Made by a program: the position numbers and the translations under genes. Below, piece after piece: positions 46,714 to 57,296 of a DNA stretch of 64,000 nt. The stretch is taken from positions 35,616,001 through 35,680,000 of the forward strand of contig CM045733.1 of NCBI GenBank assembly GCA_024760905.1. Direction: 5' to 3'. This DNA is from Plotosus lineatus (Eukaryota > Chordata > Actinopteri > Siluriformes > Plotosidae). The notes under the pieces are model-generated. The model worked only from the letters and a program-made list of their open reading frames with translations, ran no database searches and had not been told where the DNA came from. The first letter of the stretch is position 1; each line of letters starts with the position of its first letter.

Positions 46714-47257
46714 TCATTTCACTGGAGCACGGCAGACTTACGGAAGCAAAAATGTTGTCATCCGCAAACGTTCCGCAATTATTCCCTCATCTTCCGTGTC
46801 ATTCCGTGTGATTCCATAGTTATTACTCAAGTCTTCCTCCACTTCCGTATGCTTCCGGCAGGCCAAAGTATTCCGTGAACGTGCTTCTGAACATGTTCAA
46901 AAGCACGTTCACGGAAAAAAATTCCGCGAGGTTCTGTGGGGTCACTTTGACGTACTTTGGTGTACCTGTTCCACACATGCTGTGAACGTTCTGCGAGTGT
47001 AAGAATTTCTACTTTTCTATAGGATTTTCACCCATTTTCAATGTAAAAATATCGAACCTCTTCTGTAGACTGCGTTCCGCGCGTTTCCGCGACACGACCC
47101 TTGCATGCCATAGTTCACTAAAATGGGGGTATCATAAATTCCACTTTTCCGTAGGGTTTTCACCCATTTTCCGTGTAAAAATGCCGAAGGTTTTTCGTAG
47201 ACTGCGGTCCGTGCCTTTCCGCCACATTCATTGCATGCCGTGCTCCAGTGAAATGGG
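46714..47257. mobile_element. Non-autonomous DNA element with TTTCACTGGAGCACGGCA ends
   Basis: Left TTTCACTGGAGCACGGCA (46717-46734), right its exact complement (47236-47253). 18 perfect terminal bases, extending outward as CATTTCACTGG. About 540 bp, full of TTCCGTG/CACGGAA motifs, no ORF. Superfamily unknown. Confidence 0.8.
46871..46916. repeat. 46-nt near-perfect palindrome
   Basis: Arms TTCCGTGAACGTGCTT and AAGCACGTTCACGGAA surround TGAACATGTTCA, itself self-complementary. Only one base pair of the whole is mismatched. It lies within the element at 46714-47257. Confidence 0.95.
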
Positions 47258-47334
47258 GAGTATTAAATTTGTTGATACGGTTCCATAGCAAATACGCACT
47301 GTAATTAGTGCTAAAGGCGGTCCAATAAAAATGT

Positions 47335-48190
47335 GTGACTTTTTTCCCTTCTGGGCAGTGAACATACACAGCAAAGTGACACTTTTGCTTTTTTTCTTAT
47401 CCAAGCTTGTAAGGAAGTTGGGGACAAAGAGTAGCGAATGCTATAATATGGCATCCATGGGGTGGAGAGTGTTATAGGCCTTTCTGAAGGACCCACAATA
47501 ATAAAGGGTACTTGGAAATAAGAACTTTTTTTTTTTTGGGTGGGGTGGGGTGGTTAATCTGTGTAACAGTGAAATCTCCCAAGTGTAGCTCCAAAACAAG
47601 GACACAAAGACAATTAACATCAAGACGTTTAAAAAGAAGCAAAAACTCTCTGGAGGTTACATCCTGTGAGTGTACGCCATCATTGTCTGTACAATACAGT
47701 CTTCCTTTAAAGTGTTTATGTGCTTCCTTAGAGATGTGCTCGATGTGAAATTGTGTAAAAGCAATGGCGTGAATGTCCTGCCCCTTTTCTTGCAACGTTT
47801 CCTGTAAGTTTATCTTGTCTTCAAAAATGGGGATTGATTCTAAATTTGTCCTGTCTCACTTCTGGTCACAGTTGGATGTTTTGTTGACACATTCACAACA
47901 CACAAGAGTGCAAGTTGTGAGCTATTCTTGATAGTGGTGATGGCGTAGGTGTCACCTCTAAAAACTAGTCTGTCAGAAAACTAAGGGTTTTTCATCTTTT
48001 TTTTTACTTGTGAAGTCAATAGTATAAGATTCTTTCAGGAACATGTACTTAATGAAAGGACACCGTTACGGTTGGAGCTAAAGTCTACAGGTAACCTAGA
48101 TCTTCAGGGACAGGATTTGGCACCACTGTCTTAGAGTTTGTTAAGTTATTGTAGGACGTGGTCATCCTTGCTCCTGCTGCGCAGGTCATG
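47335..48190. other. Intronic stretch, nothing recognised
   Basis: A poly(T)/GGGTGGGGTGGGGT patch at 47527-47552; otherwise unassigned. Confidence 0.45.
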
Positions 48191-48194
48191 ATCA

Positions 48195-48420
48195 GTTAGA
48201 TCCATCCATTCATTATGTGTACTGCTCACCTGATTTGGTTGTGTCAAAGTTGAAGTCAATCCCAGTGGACTTTGGGTGAGAGGCAGGGCACACCTTGACG
48301 AGACCAGTCTATTGCAGTACTCACAGACACAACCATCCATTCACACTGATGGGCAATTTAATCTAGCTGATTATCCTCCGGTTCATGATTGTTGGAGGTA
48401 ACCGGAGAATCTGACAGAAT
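48195..48420 (-). repeat. Repeat C fragment
   Basis: TGAAGTCAATCCCAGTGGAC, GGTGAGAGGCAGGGCACACC, ACACTGATGGGCAATTTA, ATTGTTGGAGGTAACCGGAG; a diverged minus-strand copy without its head. Confidence 0.6.
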
Positions 48421-48429
48421 GTGTGAAAC

Positions 48430-49160
48430 TGATGAACTTAGGGTGATCAAACCAGTGTACCTAAATGATGGCCTGGGTCGTCAAATTTTCTATTTGATCA
48501 TCTCAAAGGAAATGACAACCTTTAGGGTCACCAAATATAAATTTTGATAACCTGGGCTATCATTTTATGTATACTCATTTGGCAACCCTAAGGTCTCACT
48601 AACCTACCTCGATCATTTAACTGAAGTTGGAACAATACAAAAGTACAAAATAGTGGGGTGATTAAAATAAAATAAACTATATACTGTTTCCAGCAACTAC
48701 AAGACTTACATTGCATTAACTTACCCATTTGCAGAATTCTAAATCAGGTCTGGGTAAATACAAAGAATCCAAGTAAGGTTTAACTTGTAAACACTGCTGC
48801 AATATTGTGCACACCAGGCTTGAGTATTCCATGAAAGCACAGCATGTGATAAGAACATGGAATCCAGGTCTTGCATCAGTAGTGTTGGCTATGGTTTTAA
48901 TGTCTAGACTTTGATGAACTGAGCTGGTCACCAGCTGGTTGCTACTCAGCCTTAGAGGACTTTGCAGTGACAACCCATTCACTATGAGCGCTGATTTCCA
49001 TAAGGTCATCAAATGTGCTGAGATGATGATCCTATGCCTTCAATATTGATGAAACCCATGCAAACATCATTAAAACATTCAAAGATTTCAAACCAGCACC
49101 TTCTCACTGCGATGCAACAGTGATAACTACTGATCAACATTGCTGTCCAGTTCCATTTCA
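48430..49160. other. Intronic stretch, nothing recognised
   Basis: No features supported. CTTGAGTATTCCATGAAAGC...TTGCATCAGTAGTGTTGGC may be an old repeat. Confidence 0.4.
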
Positions 49161-49164
49161 TTCA

Positions 49165-49520
49165 TTCTTGCTTTTACTGAACTGCTTAAGCCTATTAGTG
49201 TCACAGAGTGCTGGAGCCTATTTCAGCTCACTCTAAGCGAAGGTGTGGTGCACCCCGAACAGCCCACCACACCATCACAAGATGATACACACAATTGTTT
49301 ACACTCAGTCTTAGGTGCAATTTGGAATGGGGAATTAGCCTAATGTGCAGGCTTCAGGACTGTGGGAGGAAACTAGAATACCCACAGAAAACCCACACAA
49401 GCACAGGGAAAACATGCAAACTCCACACAAAAAGTGCTCTTGTTGAGCCTGGGACATGGACGTGGGGTCTTGTTATTGTGAGGCAGACATGCTAACCACT
49501 ATGTCACCATGCTGCCCCAG
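49165..49520 (-). mobile_element. Repeat C, near full-length
   Basis: 3' side TTCTTGCTTTTACTGAACTG, core GACTGTGGGAGGAAACTAGA and AGGGAAAACATGCAAACTCC, head complement GAGGCAGACATGCTAACCAC and CACCATGCTGCC. It lies in the intron that splits the catalytic loop. Confidence 0.75.
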
Positions 49521-49739
49521 TTCCATTCAGTTTATTTTGACTCATTTGATCATATACTTATAGCAGCAGGTCAGAAATGTGGATGACTAATTTGTAAAAT
49601 CTATTTTCAGCAATATTTGTCAGAGTGGATAGGGGACATATCGCCAAACCCATGCAAGCTTCTACATTTCTATAATGAATGTAAACAGGGCACAGCTAAT
49701 CGATTATTACTGCTCAGTTATTTACTTTATCATTTTCAG

Positions 49740-49853
49740 TGCTGGAATTGGTCGCACAGGCTGTTTTATCGCCACAACTATAGGTTGTCAAAAGTTGCGT
49801 CTGGAAGGAGTGGTGGATGTTTTAAGCATCGTGTGCCAACTGAGAGTAGACAG
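49740..49853 (+). CDS. ptprr: ptprr exon: rest of the P-loop
   Basis: 114 bp, phase 2 to 2. It completes the Ser and reads AGIGRTGCFIATTIGC, so the spliced motif is HCSAGIGRTG with the phosphate-binding Arg intact. It continues to EGVVDVLSIVCQLRVDR, with the last Arg split. No inactivating change is seen, so an active phosphatase is expected. Acceptor CATTTTCAG, donor GTAAAG. Confidence 0.95.
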
Positions 49854-50472
49854 GTAAAGGCATCATGCAGCATGTTTTCATATGTAGTACATTCCAAACA
49901 CATCATAAACACATGAATTATTATTAAAACATGTGCAATGTTGTGCTTTTTCAAGTTTAGGCATTTTTTGTTGACACGTGTTCCATGTGCAATTTCTGCT
50001 ATTATAATCACTGATCTATCGCAGAAAAATTTAGGAAACTTCCAATCAGCTTGAGAGTTAAAACAAAATAAAAGAAATTTAGTGTTAAAATACAGCATGT
50101 GGATTTTAGAAGATATTTTGATGCTTGGTTTGATTTTAGCACTGTAATGTTAATAGACGTAAAAATATTTTTAAAAAAATTAATGTTACTTATTACACAG
50201 CTTTTTCAGAATATTTGATTCTGTCTGGTCATTATTCCCAAGTAATCCTTCAGTGTGATGTCAATCTGTCTGTCTGGGTTCAGTTTGTGTTAATGGCTTT
50301 TCAAAGAAATATTTTTAATCAGTTTATCACTGCTACTTGGTATTAGTATCACTATGGTTGCCTTGTATTACCTACTTGCGTTACCGACCCAATCACAGCT
50401 GAGTCAGCCAAGTCATGCTACAGTCACATGAGCTGAAAACATACTGGCAAGTAACTCCTGATTGTGTCTTAG
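49854..50472. other. Last ptprr intron, nothing recognised
   Basis: AT-rich, 619 nt, no repeats recognised. Confidence 0.6.
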
Positions 50473-50566
50473 GGGTGGAATGATCCAAACTGGAGAACAG
50501 TATGAATTTGTTCACCACGCCTTGAGTCTCTATGAAGGTTGCCTGTCAGCAGACCCTGGCCAATGA
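50473..50566 (+). CDS. ptprr: ptprr terminal coding exon
   Basis: Coding part is 94 bp including TGA at 50564-50566. It encodes GGMIQTGEQYEFVHHALSLY, with the Q-loop glutamines, and the short tail EGCLSADPGQ. The acceptor is TGTGTCTTAG. The tail length agrees with mammalian PTPRR, which also ends shortly after the last helix. Confidence 0.95.
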
Positions 50567-51439
50567 ACAAAGACGAAGACGAGACGAAGATGGTACAAGT
50601 TTTTTCACTCTGTGTTTACCACAAAGAACAGTTCCTTAAGGGTCCAGGTGTCGACTTTTCCGTTCTCAAACCAGGAGACAATCTAGAATCTAAATGATTG
50701 TTTTTTGGTGATGTCTAGCACTTATGCTCTGAAACAGCTCTGGTTGTGCTCATACTTCCTAAAAGAGTTCTCAGCGGAAGGGACCCACACTTGACTCAAC
50801 TTAAAAAAAAAAAAAAAATGTTCACATGGTCTCTGACCTCCGGCTGTGGACTTTTCACTGATCTGTGTCATGGCCGATGATCCCAGTATTCAATTCAAAA
50901 TGTGCATAGGTATAAATAACACTTTTCTCAAGGCTTCACAAATAACTGTTACTGTGCACAGGTATTTGATGACTGTTAGATGCATCTGTGTGACTTATAT
51001 GAATGTATGTTGAGTTAATTTAATAATAATTAAAATAATAATAATGACAATAACGACAACAAATACAAAAATTGCACCAACGACCATCTGCTTAAGGTTT
51101 CTGTGTGAATGGAAATGGCGAATTCAACCATGAACCAAAGTGAAACACAAATCATCCTATTTCACAATGTTTAAGAATCCTTTAAAAGATCTGGATTTTC
51201 TTCAAAATCTAATGTAATCGTTGCAAAATGCAAAGCCAAACTTATAATGGAAATTTCATGAAAATCTGTGTTTAATTTTTTTCATAATCCTGCTAACAGC
51301 TCACAACACAAAGTAAATGCAACATGAGATGTAGGGATATTTTATAAGATAAAGTTGTGGTTATACAATACAGTAAAATACAAGACAACAATGTCACAGG
51401 TGCAGCATACATGTACATAATTGTGGAACTATCCCCTAT

Positions 51440-51600
51440 TCACCCTACCTTGACTAGAGCTCCAGTTGCAATTAAAGAGAAACAGCTTCATGACATGATA
51501 CTCCCACCACCATGCTTCACTGTTGCAATGATGCTATTTGGGTGCAGAGCTGTCTTGTTTTTCTTTGGAATATCACAATTTTACGATCATACTCAAAACA
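51440..51600 (-). mobile_element. Tc1-like transposase fragment inside the 3'UTR
   Basis: The minus-strand reading gives [10 protein letters not shown], the conserved Tc1 transposase segment, flanked by degenerate coding. No termini found. Confidence 0.55.
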
Positions 51601-52174
51601 TTTTAGGAAGGGATGGATGTCTTCTTCATGGCAAATTTCTTCCTTCTAGTTTTCACATGCGGGGAGTAGGCAAACCTTCTCAGACATCCATTCTTCTATT
51701 ATACCATTTAGTTCTAAATGGAAAAGGAGGATGCTATACAAGAGAGAAATAATAATTCCAGGGGTACCGTACACATACACATAATTTTTCTTGAAATATC
51801 AAAGTTGGAAATATATAAAGTCTGTAAAATATAATGATAACTATTTTTGTAGATTCTTTTGTGAATAACCTGTTGACTTCACATTTAACATTTTTCAATT
51901 GTATTTTGTATCATTTTAAACAACAAGGCAACAACTATTCATTTATCTACTGCATATAAACGATTTGACAAATAAGGATGTAAAAATATTAAAGTAAAAG
52001 GTCAAATCATCTTTTACTGTGTTGCACAGAACTACACCCTGATTTTTTGTGAAAACTGAGATGAAGAATCAGTGAAGAAAATATTGTTTAATAATATCTT
52101 TTTTAATAGATTCTGGAATTGTGATGAATTGTCATCAAATCTTTTGTGATTTGGTTCATTGTTGAGCTTTGCCA

Positions 52175-52176
<2 letters not shown>

Positions 52177-52219
<43 letters not shown>
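52177..52219. repeat. (ATT)n microsatellite in 3'UTR
   Basis: About 14 units followed by T-rich sequence. Confidence 0.95.
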
Positions 52220-53091
52220 TTATTTTTTATTTTTTTTTAAACTAGCTTAATGATTCCACCCACCCTTTGCTCTTTCTTAACCAACTGTATTTGATTTATG
52301 CCTTTTTGCTAAATGCCAACCCCCGCTTTCATCAACTTCCTACACTGAATCAGGAAGGTATGTTCGGCTTTGTGAATCCAGCGCCGTCATTTTCCTTGGT
52401 GTATTTTTATAATTGAAAAAGGGTGAACACCCCTTTTCCATGAATGCCCTCAGACCTTATATTGTTTTCTTGACCTGTGAACCTGTGACTAAGATACATA
52501 ACTGCACAAAAGTCTTAGACACACCTACATTTTAAAATGCATTTTTCTCTAACATAATTATGTGGGGGTTTTTTGTTACATTTTTTTACTCCATCAGTTT
52601 TCTAGTTTAGAGCGTTTCCCAGGTTGACGTGAATAAGACAATGTACTGAACCTTTACACTGTAATTAAAATAATCCAACATTTAGGAAACCAATTAATTC
52701 CTTCAGGTGATATATTTGAAGCCATTTTCTTCATTTACCTTTGGAATAAATTATGTTGTTTCAAAGAGTTTACTCAGAAATGATGACTGAGTTACAGGCC
52801 ATAGTAAAATCATGGTGAAATTATGTAAAAATACTATGAAAGTGAGGTTGGCAGCCCGTCTGTGGACTACACGAGGACTTTGCTGCTAAAGTCTTCAGTT
52901 TCAGAGGCAAGAAGATCATTGTTGTATAACTATGAACATTTCTTACGTTTTTGTATTGTCCATTTTTTTAAATTTTGAATTATTTGTGATACAGAGGTTT
53001 TAAAAATATTTGTGAATTTCTATTAGACATGTGTAGCATAGATAAATTACAGGTTATTCCAGAAAAGATAAATACATAAACACACCCATGA

Positions 53092-53097
53092 AATAAA
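53092..53097 (+). terminator. Candidate poly(A) signal AATAAA (proximal)
   Basis: AATAAA followed by GT-rich sequence (GGCTTTTTGTTGGTGTATATTGG), a plausible downstream element. It would give a 3'UTR of about 2.5 kb. Confidence 0.4.
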
Positions 53098-53640
53098 ATG
53101 GCTTTTTGTTGGTGTATATTGGCTTTTTGTTGATGTAGCTATTTTCCACGATTTCACATTAATCTATGAATAACGTTTTTTTCCTCCTTTACTGATAATC
53201 CACATTAATGTTATGATTATGTTATCCACATTATGCACCTGTTAATTAGGCCTCCTCAAGTAGATATCTCTAGCTTGTATATTCTGTACATATCATTCTT
53301 CTGTTACATTAACAAATAATAAGAGATATGAAATGTCATGTCTGGTCTCTGTGACTGTCCACTTGTTTCACCCTGTGAAGAAGAAACAAGAAGTTTTTCC
53401 GAACCATCCTGTTAATAAAAACATAGAACTATGTTGTGATTCAAGCCATAATGTCTAATGTTGAGGTACTGCTTATGTATGTCACACTATGAGTCCTCTA
53501 ATATCTTTACAGAGAGCCTGCAATGTGGAGAAAAGTGTTTTTGTATATAGAACTGGCAGTTATCGCTTATTCAGACTGTCCTCTAGCTGGTAATAATACA
53601 GTATACCCAACTCTGTGACTCTGTGACTCTCTTTACAGCC

Positions 53641-53646
53641 AATAAA
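53641..53646 (+). terminator. Candidate poly(A) signal AATAAA (distal)
   Basis: AATAAA followed within about 40-60 nt by a T/GT-rich stretch (GTTTTCC, TGTACATTTTGTAAG), the expected arrangement for cleavage. Others lie at 53414-53419 and 53092-53097, so several 3' ends are possible. Confidence 0.45.
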
Positions 53647-53930
53647 CCAATCATTCCTGAAGATCTTGCCATTAATTCCTGTTTTCCATGTATAGCTGTA
53701 CATTTTGTAAGTTTTAATTTTCCATAATCCAACCTGATGAATTCAATTTACTCAAATAAGTTAAGGAAACAATGCCCTGAATCATTTTCAGTGAATATTT
53801 GAAAAGAGGTCAACACACTCCTGTTTTTTTTTTTTTTTTTTTTGCAATAATAACTATAACCATTATAAATCCTATCAATATTTTCTTCATTTAAATTTTA
53901 TAAGTGCAAGCAAAATTATAATTTATTTAT

Positions 53931-54279
53931 TCATTTTCTGTAACCCCTTATCCTATTTACGGTTGCGGGGAGGCTGGTGCCCATCCCAGTCGACACCGGG
54001 CAAGGGCAGAGTAAAACCCTGGACAGCTCGCCAGGCCATCGCAGGGCGGAAACATGCTCACGGCTATGCAGCTACTCTTGTCGAAAGTCAGCAATGGTTC
54101 TTTTACATGCCTCTCATCAATAGACAGTGAGAGACATGGCCGGCCTTTGATAACCCAGTTAGCTGCGGGAGAGGGGGTGGGGAGGGTGGGCGCACTGACA
54201 ACCCGTGGAGAGTGGGGCTTGAACCCCCAACATTAGGATCCATGATCCGGCACCTTTACCACCTGGCCACCACTGCCCC
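53931..54279 (-). mobile_element. SINE family A, second-type tail
   Basis: Minus-strand copy with tail complement CATTTTCTGTAACCCCTTATC, GAGGCTGGTGCCCATCCCAG, GGACAGCTCGCCAGGCCATCGC, body GTCAGCAATGGTTC and head complement GGCCACCACTGCCCC. Confidence 0.85.
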
Positions 54280-56102
54280 GGGGGCAGCCAAATTATTTAA
54301 AGCTATAGTTATTATGGTTAAAGCTCCTTTTGAAAAAAGAGTTTCGGGGTGAGGGGTTTTTGATCAGTCCACTGGGTCTTCTCTGAAGTCTGTCACTGCA
54401 AAATGTCACTGTGGGACGTCAGTGTACTTCCAATTACCCACTTTGCCATAGTCATCACCTGCTGCAAGTCTTTCCTGTCCTCTGCTGTACAGTAGCTTAA
54501 CCACACTGTACAACAGTCGGTCAGGAGGCTCTCAATGGTAGAGCAGTGAAAGTTCGTCAATAGGGGTTGGAGAATGCAGGCTTGTCTGAGCTCAATGCAG
54601 AAGTACATCCTTTGTGCTTTCTTCACCTGTCAAAAGATGTTTGTTGTCCAGTTGAAGTCAGCAGAGCTGTGGACTCCAAGAAACTTGAAGCACTCCACCA
54701 TCTCTACCTCCTCTCCATCAGTGTAGTGGGCAAAGTACACAGTTTGTTTCAATCTACAAAAGTCCATTATCTTTTTTTTTTTTGGTTTTGGATATGTCTG
54801 GTTCCAGGTTGTTGTCACAACATCGCTGCAGATACCGGACCGCCTTCCTGTAGGCTGACACGATGTTGTCCGTAATCAAACCTATAATGGTGGGGTCATC
54901 AGCGAATTTGATGATGGTGTTGCTGGTGTGAGTGGGGAGAAAGAAGGGGGCTAACAGGACACCCCTGTTGTGTTCCAGTTTTCAGGATGAGAGTGGCGGA
55001 AATGTGTTCTCCTATCCTGACTTTCTGACGTCTGTAGCTGAAAAAGTCGAATATCCAGATGCACAGTGAGCTCCCTAGGCTCAGATTAGCCAACGTCTGA
55101 ACCAGTTTATGTGTTTAGACTGTGTTAAAAGCAGAGATAATGTCTACGAACAGCAGCTTCACATAGGAGTTGCTGCTGTCTAGGTGTGTGAGGGTTGTGC
55201 GGATGGCTGTATTGACGGCATCCTCTGTTGACCTGTATACTCTGTAGGCAAACTGATGTGGATCGAGATCCACAGGGATGTCAGCTTTAATGTGGCAAGT
55301 CTCTTAAAACATTTGGTGATGATGGGGGGGTTAGGGCAATTGGGCAATAGTCATTCAGACAGCTTGATGTGCTCTTCTTAGGACTCGAATAATGGTGGCT
55401 GTTTTGAGGCAAGTGGAAACCGAACATTGCGGTAGCGAGAGGTTAAAGATGGTGGTAAAAACCCCACTAGTCAATCTGCACATGCTTTAAGTACTCTTCC
55501 TGTTACTCTGTCTGGACAAGTACATTTCCTCGCATTGACTCTGTGCAGGGTGGCTCTAATCTGGTGCTGCTGCAGCTGTATGGGGTGGCCGCTCCACTCT
55601 GGAAGAGGGGCAGATGCGTGCCTATCCGTTGAGTTGGTCGATGCAAGCAAAGAACTGGTTCAGGGTGTCTGGTAGGGTGCTGTCTGAGGAGAGTCTGCTG
55701 ATGTGTGCGTGTCCTTGTAAGCAGTGAGTGTCTTGATCCTCTTCCACATGTTCCTGGAGTTGTTTTCATTAGAATGCTCATCAATGAGTTGTTTATACTT
55801 GTGCATCGCTGTTTTGATACCTTTTAATATGGCCTGGTGTGCCTCTTTGTAAGCCTGCTGGTTTCCTGACGTGAAGACATCATCCTGTGGAAGTAGAGTG
55901 TGCACCTCACTGTTAATGGTTTCCGGTTTGGGAACACTTTAACAGTCTGTGTTGTGGTCATATTCTCTGTGTAGTAGTTTATGTAGGAAAGCACAGCTGA
56001 TGTGCGACTCTACTGATCTGTATCTTCTGCGAATATTTCACAGTCTGTAGAGTCAAAACGATCCTGCAAAGCTGCAGTGGCTTCCTCAGTCAGAAGCTAG
56101 AC

Positions 56103-56475
56103 TTTTAACTGCTGGCCTTTGGCTATAGATTTTATGTTTATACGAGGATGGATAGGATCAGGAATGAGTACATCAGAGGGACAGCACATGTTAGATGTTT
56201 TGGAGACAAAGTCAGAGAGGCTAGATTGAGATGGTTTGGACATGTACAGAGGAGGGATAGTGAGTATATTGGTAGTAGGATGCTGAGGTTGGAACTGCCA
56301 GGCAAAAGGCCCAGAGGAAGACCAAAGAGAAGATTTATGGATGTGGTGAAGGCGGACATGAAGGTCATTGGAGTAAGAGTAGAAGATGCAGAGGATAGGG
56401 AGAGATGGAGGTAGATCATTTGCTGTGGCGACCCCTGAAGGGAACAGCTGAAAGGAAAAGAAGAAGAAGAAGAAG
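56103..56475 (+). mobile_element. RTE-like LINE 3' fragment nested in LINE 3
   Basis: Encodes MDRIRNEYIRGTAHVRCFGD, RLRWFGHVQRRDSEYIGSRM, GKRPRGRPKRRFMDVVKADM, then TTTGCTGTGGCGACCCCTGA-AGGGAACAGCTGAAAGG and AAG repeats. The flanks CAGAAGCTAGAC (56091) and CAGAAATCAGAC (56476) may be a decayed target duplication (9 of 12). Confidence 0.82.
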
Positions 56476-56714
56476 CAGAAATCAGACAGAGTGGTGCTCT
56501 GAGAGCCTAAGATCTGGCAGAGGGATGGTCTTATAGGCATCTGGGATGATGGTGTACACCTGGTCCAGTTGGGTTTTTTTTGTCTCTCATTGAAAAACTC
56601 TCATTTCTGTAGAATTTGGGCAGGACAGATTTCAGGTTTACATTTTAAATGTCTTCTGCTGTGCAGTCCGACTGTGCGGCTAGGTGTTTGTTAATGGAGC
56701 GTTGTAGTAGCGCC

Positions 56715-57034
56715 CAGGCAGTGGTGGTCTAGTGGATAGGGTGCAGGATCGCTGGTCCTAAGGTTGGGGGTTCAAGTCCCCACAGGGTTGTCACTGTCCC
56801 CCCAGTGCAGCTAACTGGGTTATCAAAGGTGGGCCATGTCTCTCACTGTCTATGGTGAGAGGCATGTAAAAGAACCATTGCTGACTTTCGCAAAGAGTAG
56901 ACTGCAAAGCCCTCAGCGTGTTTCTACGACCTGGAGAGGGATGGGCGCCGCCAGGCCAAATCATCCCAAGTCTTGCCATGAAGGTGCCCCAATGACATCC
57001 TCGGATGTTAAGGGATAAGTGAAGTGAGGAAGAA
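56715..57034 (+). mobile_element. SINE family A with a third kind of 3' end, nested in LINE 3
   Basis: Canonical head and body (GGCAGTGGTGGTCTAGTGGA, GGTTGGGGGTTCAAGTCCCC, CACTGTCTATGGTGAGAGGC). After GTGTTTCTACGACCTGG the end reads ATGGGCGCCGCCAGGCCAAA and CCTCGGATGTTAAGGGATAA, matching neither other tail. It is flanked by an 11-bp duplication GTAGTAGCGCC (56704-56714 and 57035-57045). Confidence 0.88.
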
Positions 57035-57296
57035 GTAGTAGCGCCATAGCATTAGCTTGGCACGGCATATAAACTGGCGTTATAACTACAGATGTGAGCT
57101 TTCTCAGCAGGTAAAAAGGTCTACACCATAAAATTAGACACTATATATCTGTACAGCAGTGAATCTATTTAATTAGAGAGCACCAGCTGTTGTTGATGTA
57201 AACACACAGACCTCCTCTGCGTTTCTTAGCAGAGATGCTGGTTCTGTCTGCTCTAAAGGTAGCATTGCCCGCTAGCTCAATCACAGAGTTCTTCTT

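Larger units (their letters stand above)
46430..47330 (+). mobile_element. Tc1/mariner transposase remnant, interrupted
   Basis: 46430-46714 and 47283-47330 match the remnant at 20100-20475: TTCTTCACTGATGGCATGGA, GTCCTGATTTCAACCC (SPDFNP-like), GGGATGTGCTGGAGAAGAC, GAAATAAATGCTGTGGGATT, then CTAAAGGCGGTCCAATAAAA (KGGP). A second element at 46714-47257 splits it. Confidence 0.6.
50567..53670 (+). other. ptprr: ptprr 3' untranslated region (inferred extent)
   Basis: AT-rich sequence after the stop with no credible coding. It contains an A run (about 50800-50818), a small (ATT)n tract at 52177-52219 and a Tc1-like fragment near 51440-51600. Possible poly(A) signals are at 53092-53097, 53414-53419 and 53641-53646. 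The end point is inference; RNA data would fix it. Confidence 0.55.
54385..57290 (-). mobile_element. LINE 3: endonuclease/RT retrotransposon, interrupted twice
   Basis: Minus strand from 57290 to 54385, in order: endonuclease part (KKRRGGLCVYINNSWC, then VNLKSVLPKFY), a central region and RT pieces. It is split by a SINE at 56715-57034 and an RTE-like fragment at about 56103-56475. The flow of the protein across both gaps supports a single element. Confidence 0.82.
54393..57290 (-). pseudogene. LINE 3 ORF2-type remnant
   Basis: Readable fragments: endonuclease YINNSWC and a CRPFYL block, DFN-region LKSVLPKFY, linker SNENNSRNMWKRIKTLTAYK, RT FFSYRRQKVRIGEHISATL and TGTQQGCPVSPLLSP, then VEMVECFKFLGVHSSADFNW and FHCSTIESLLTDCCTVWLSY. 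The pattern fits the large L2/CR1-like group of fish LINEs; clade is inference. Many frame breaks and no intact FADD. Confidence 0.8.

Noticed and set aside
46888..46899. GAACATGTTC in the palindrome centre fits a p53 half-site or steroid-receptor-like pattern
   Set aside because: A 10-bp match within a palindrome is expected by symmetry; there is no second half-site or context.
52741..52752. GGAATAAATT as a poly(A) signal
   Set aside because: AATAAA is present but no clear GT-rich downstream element follows; later sites are better, so it was not listed.
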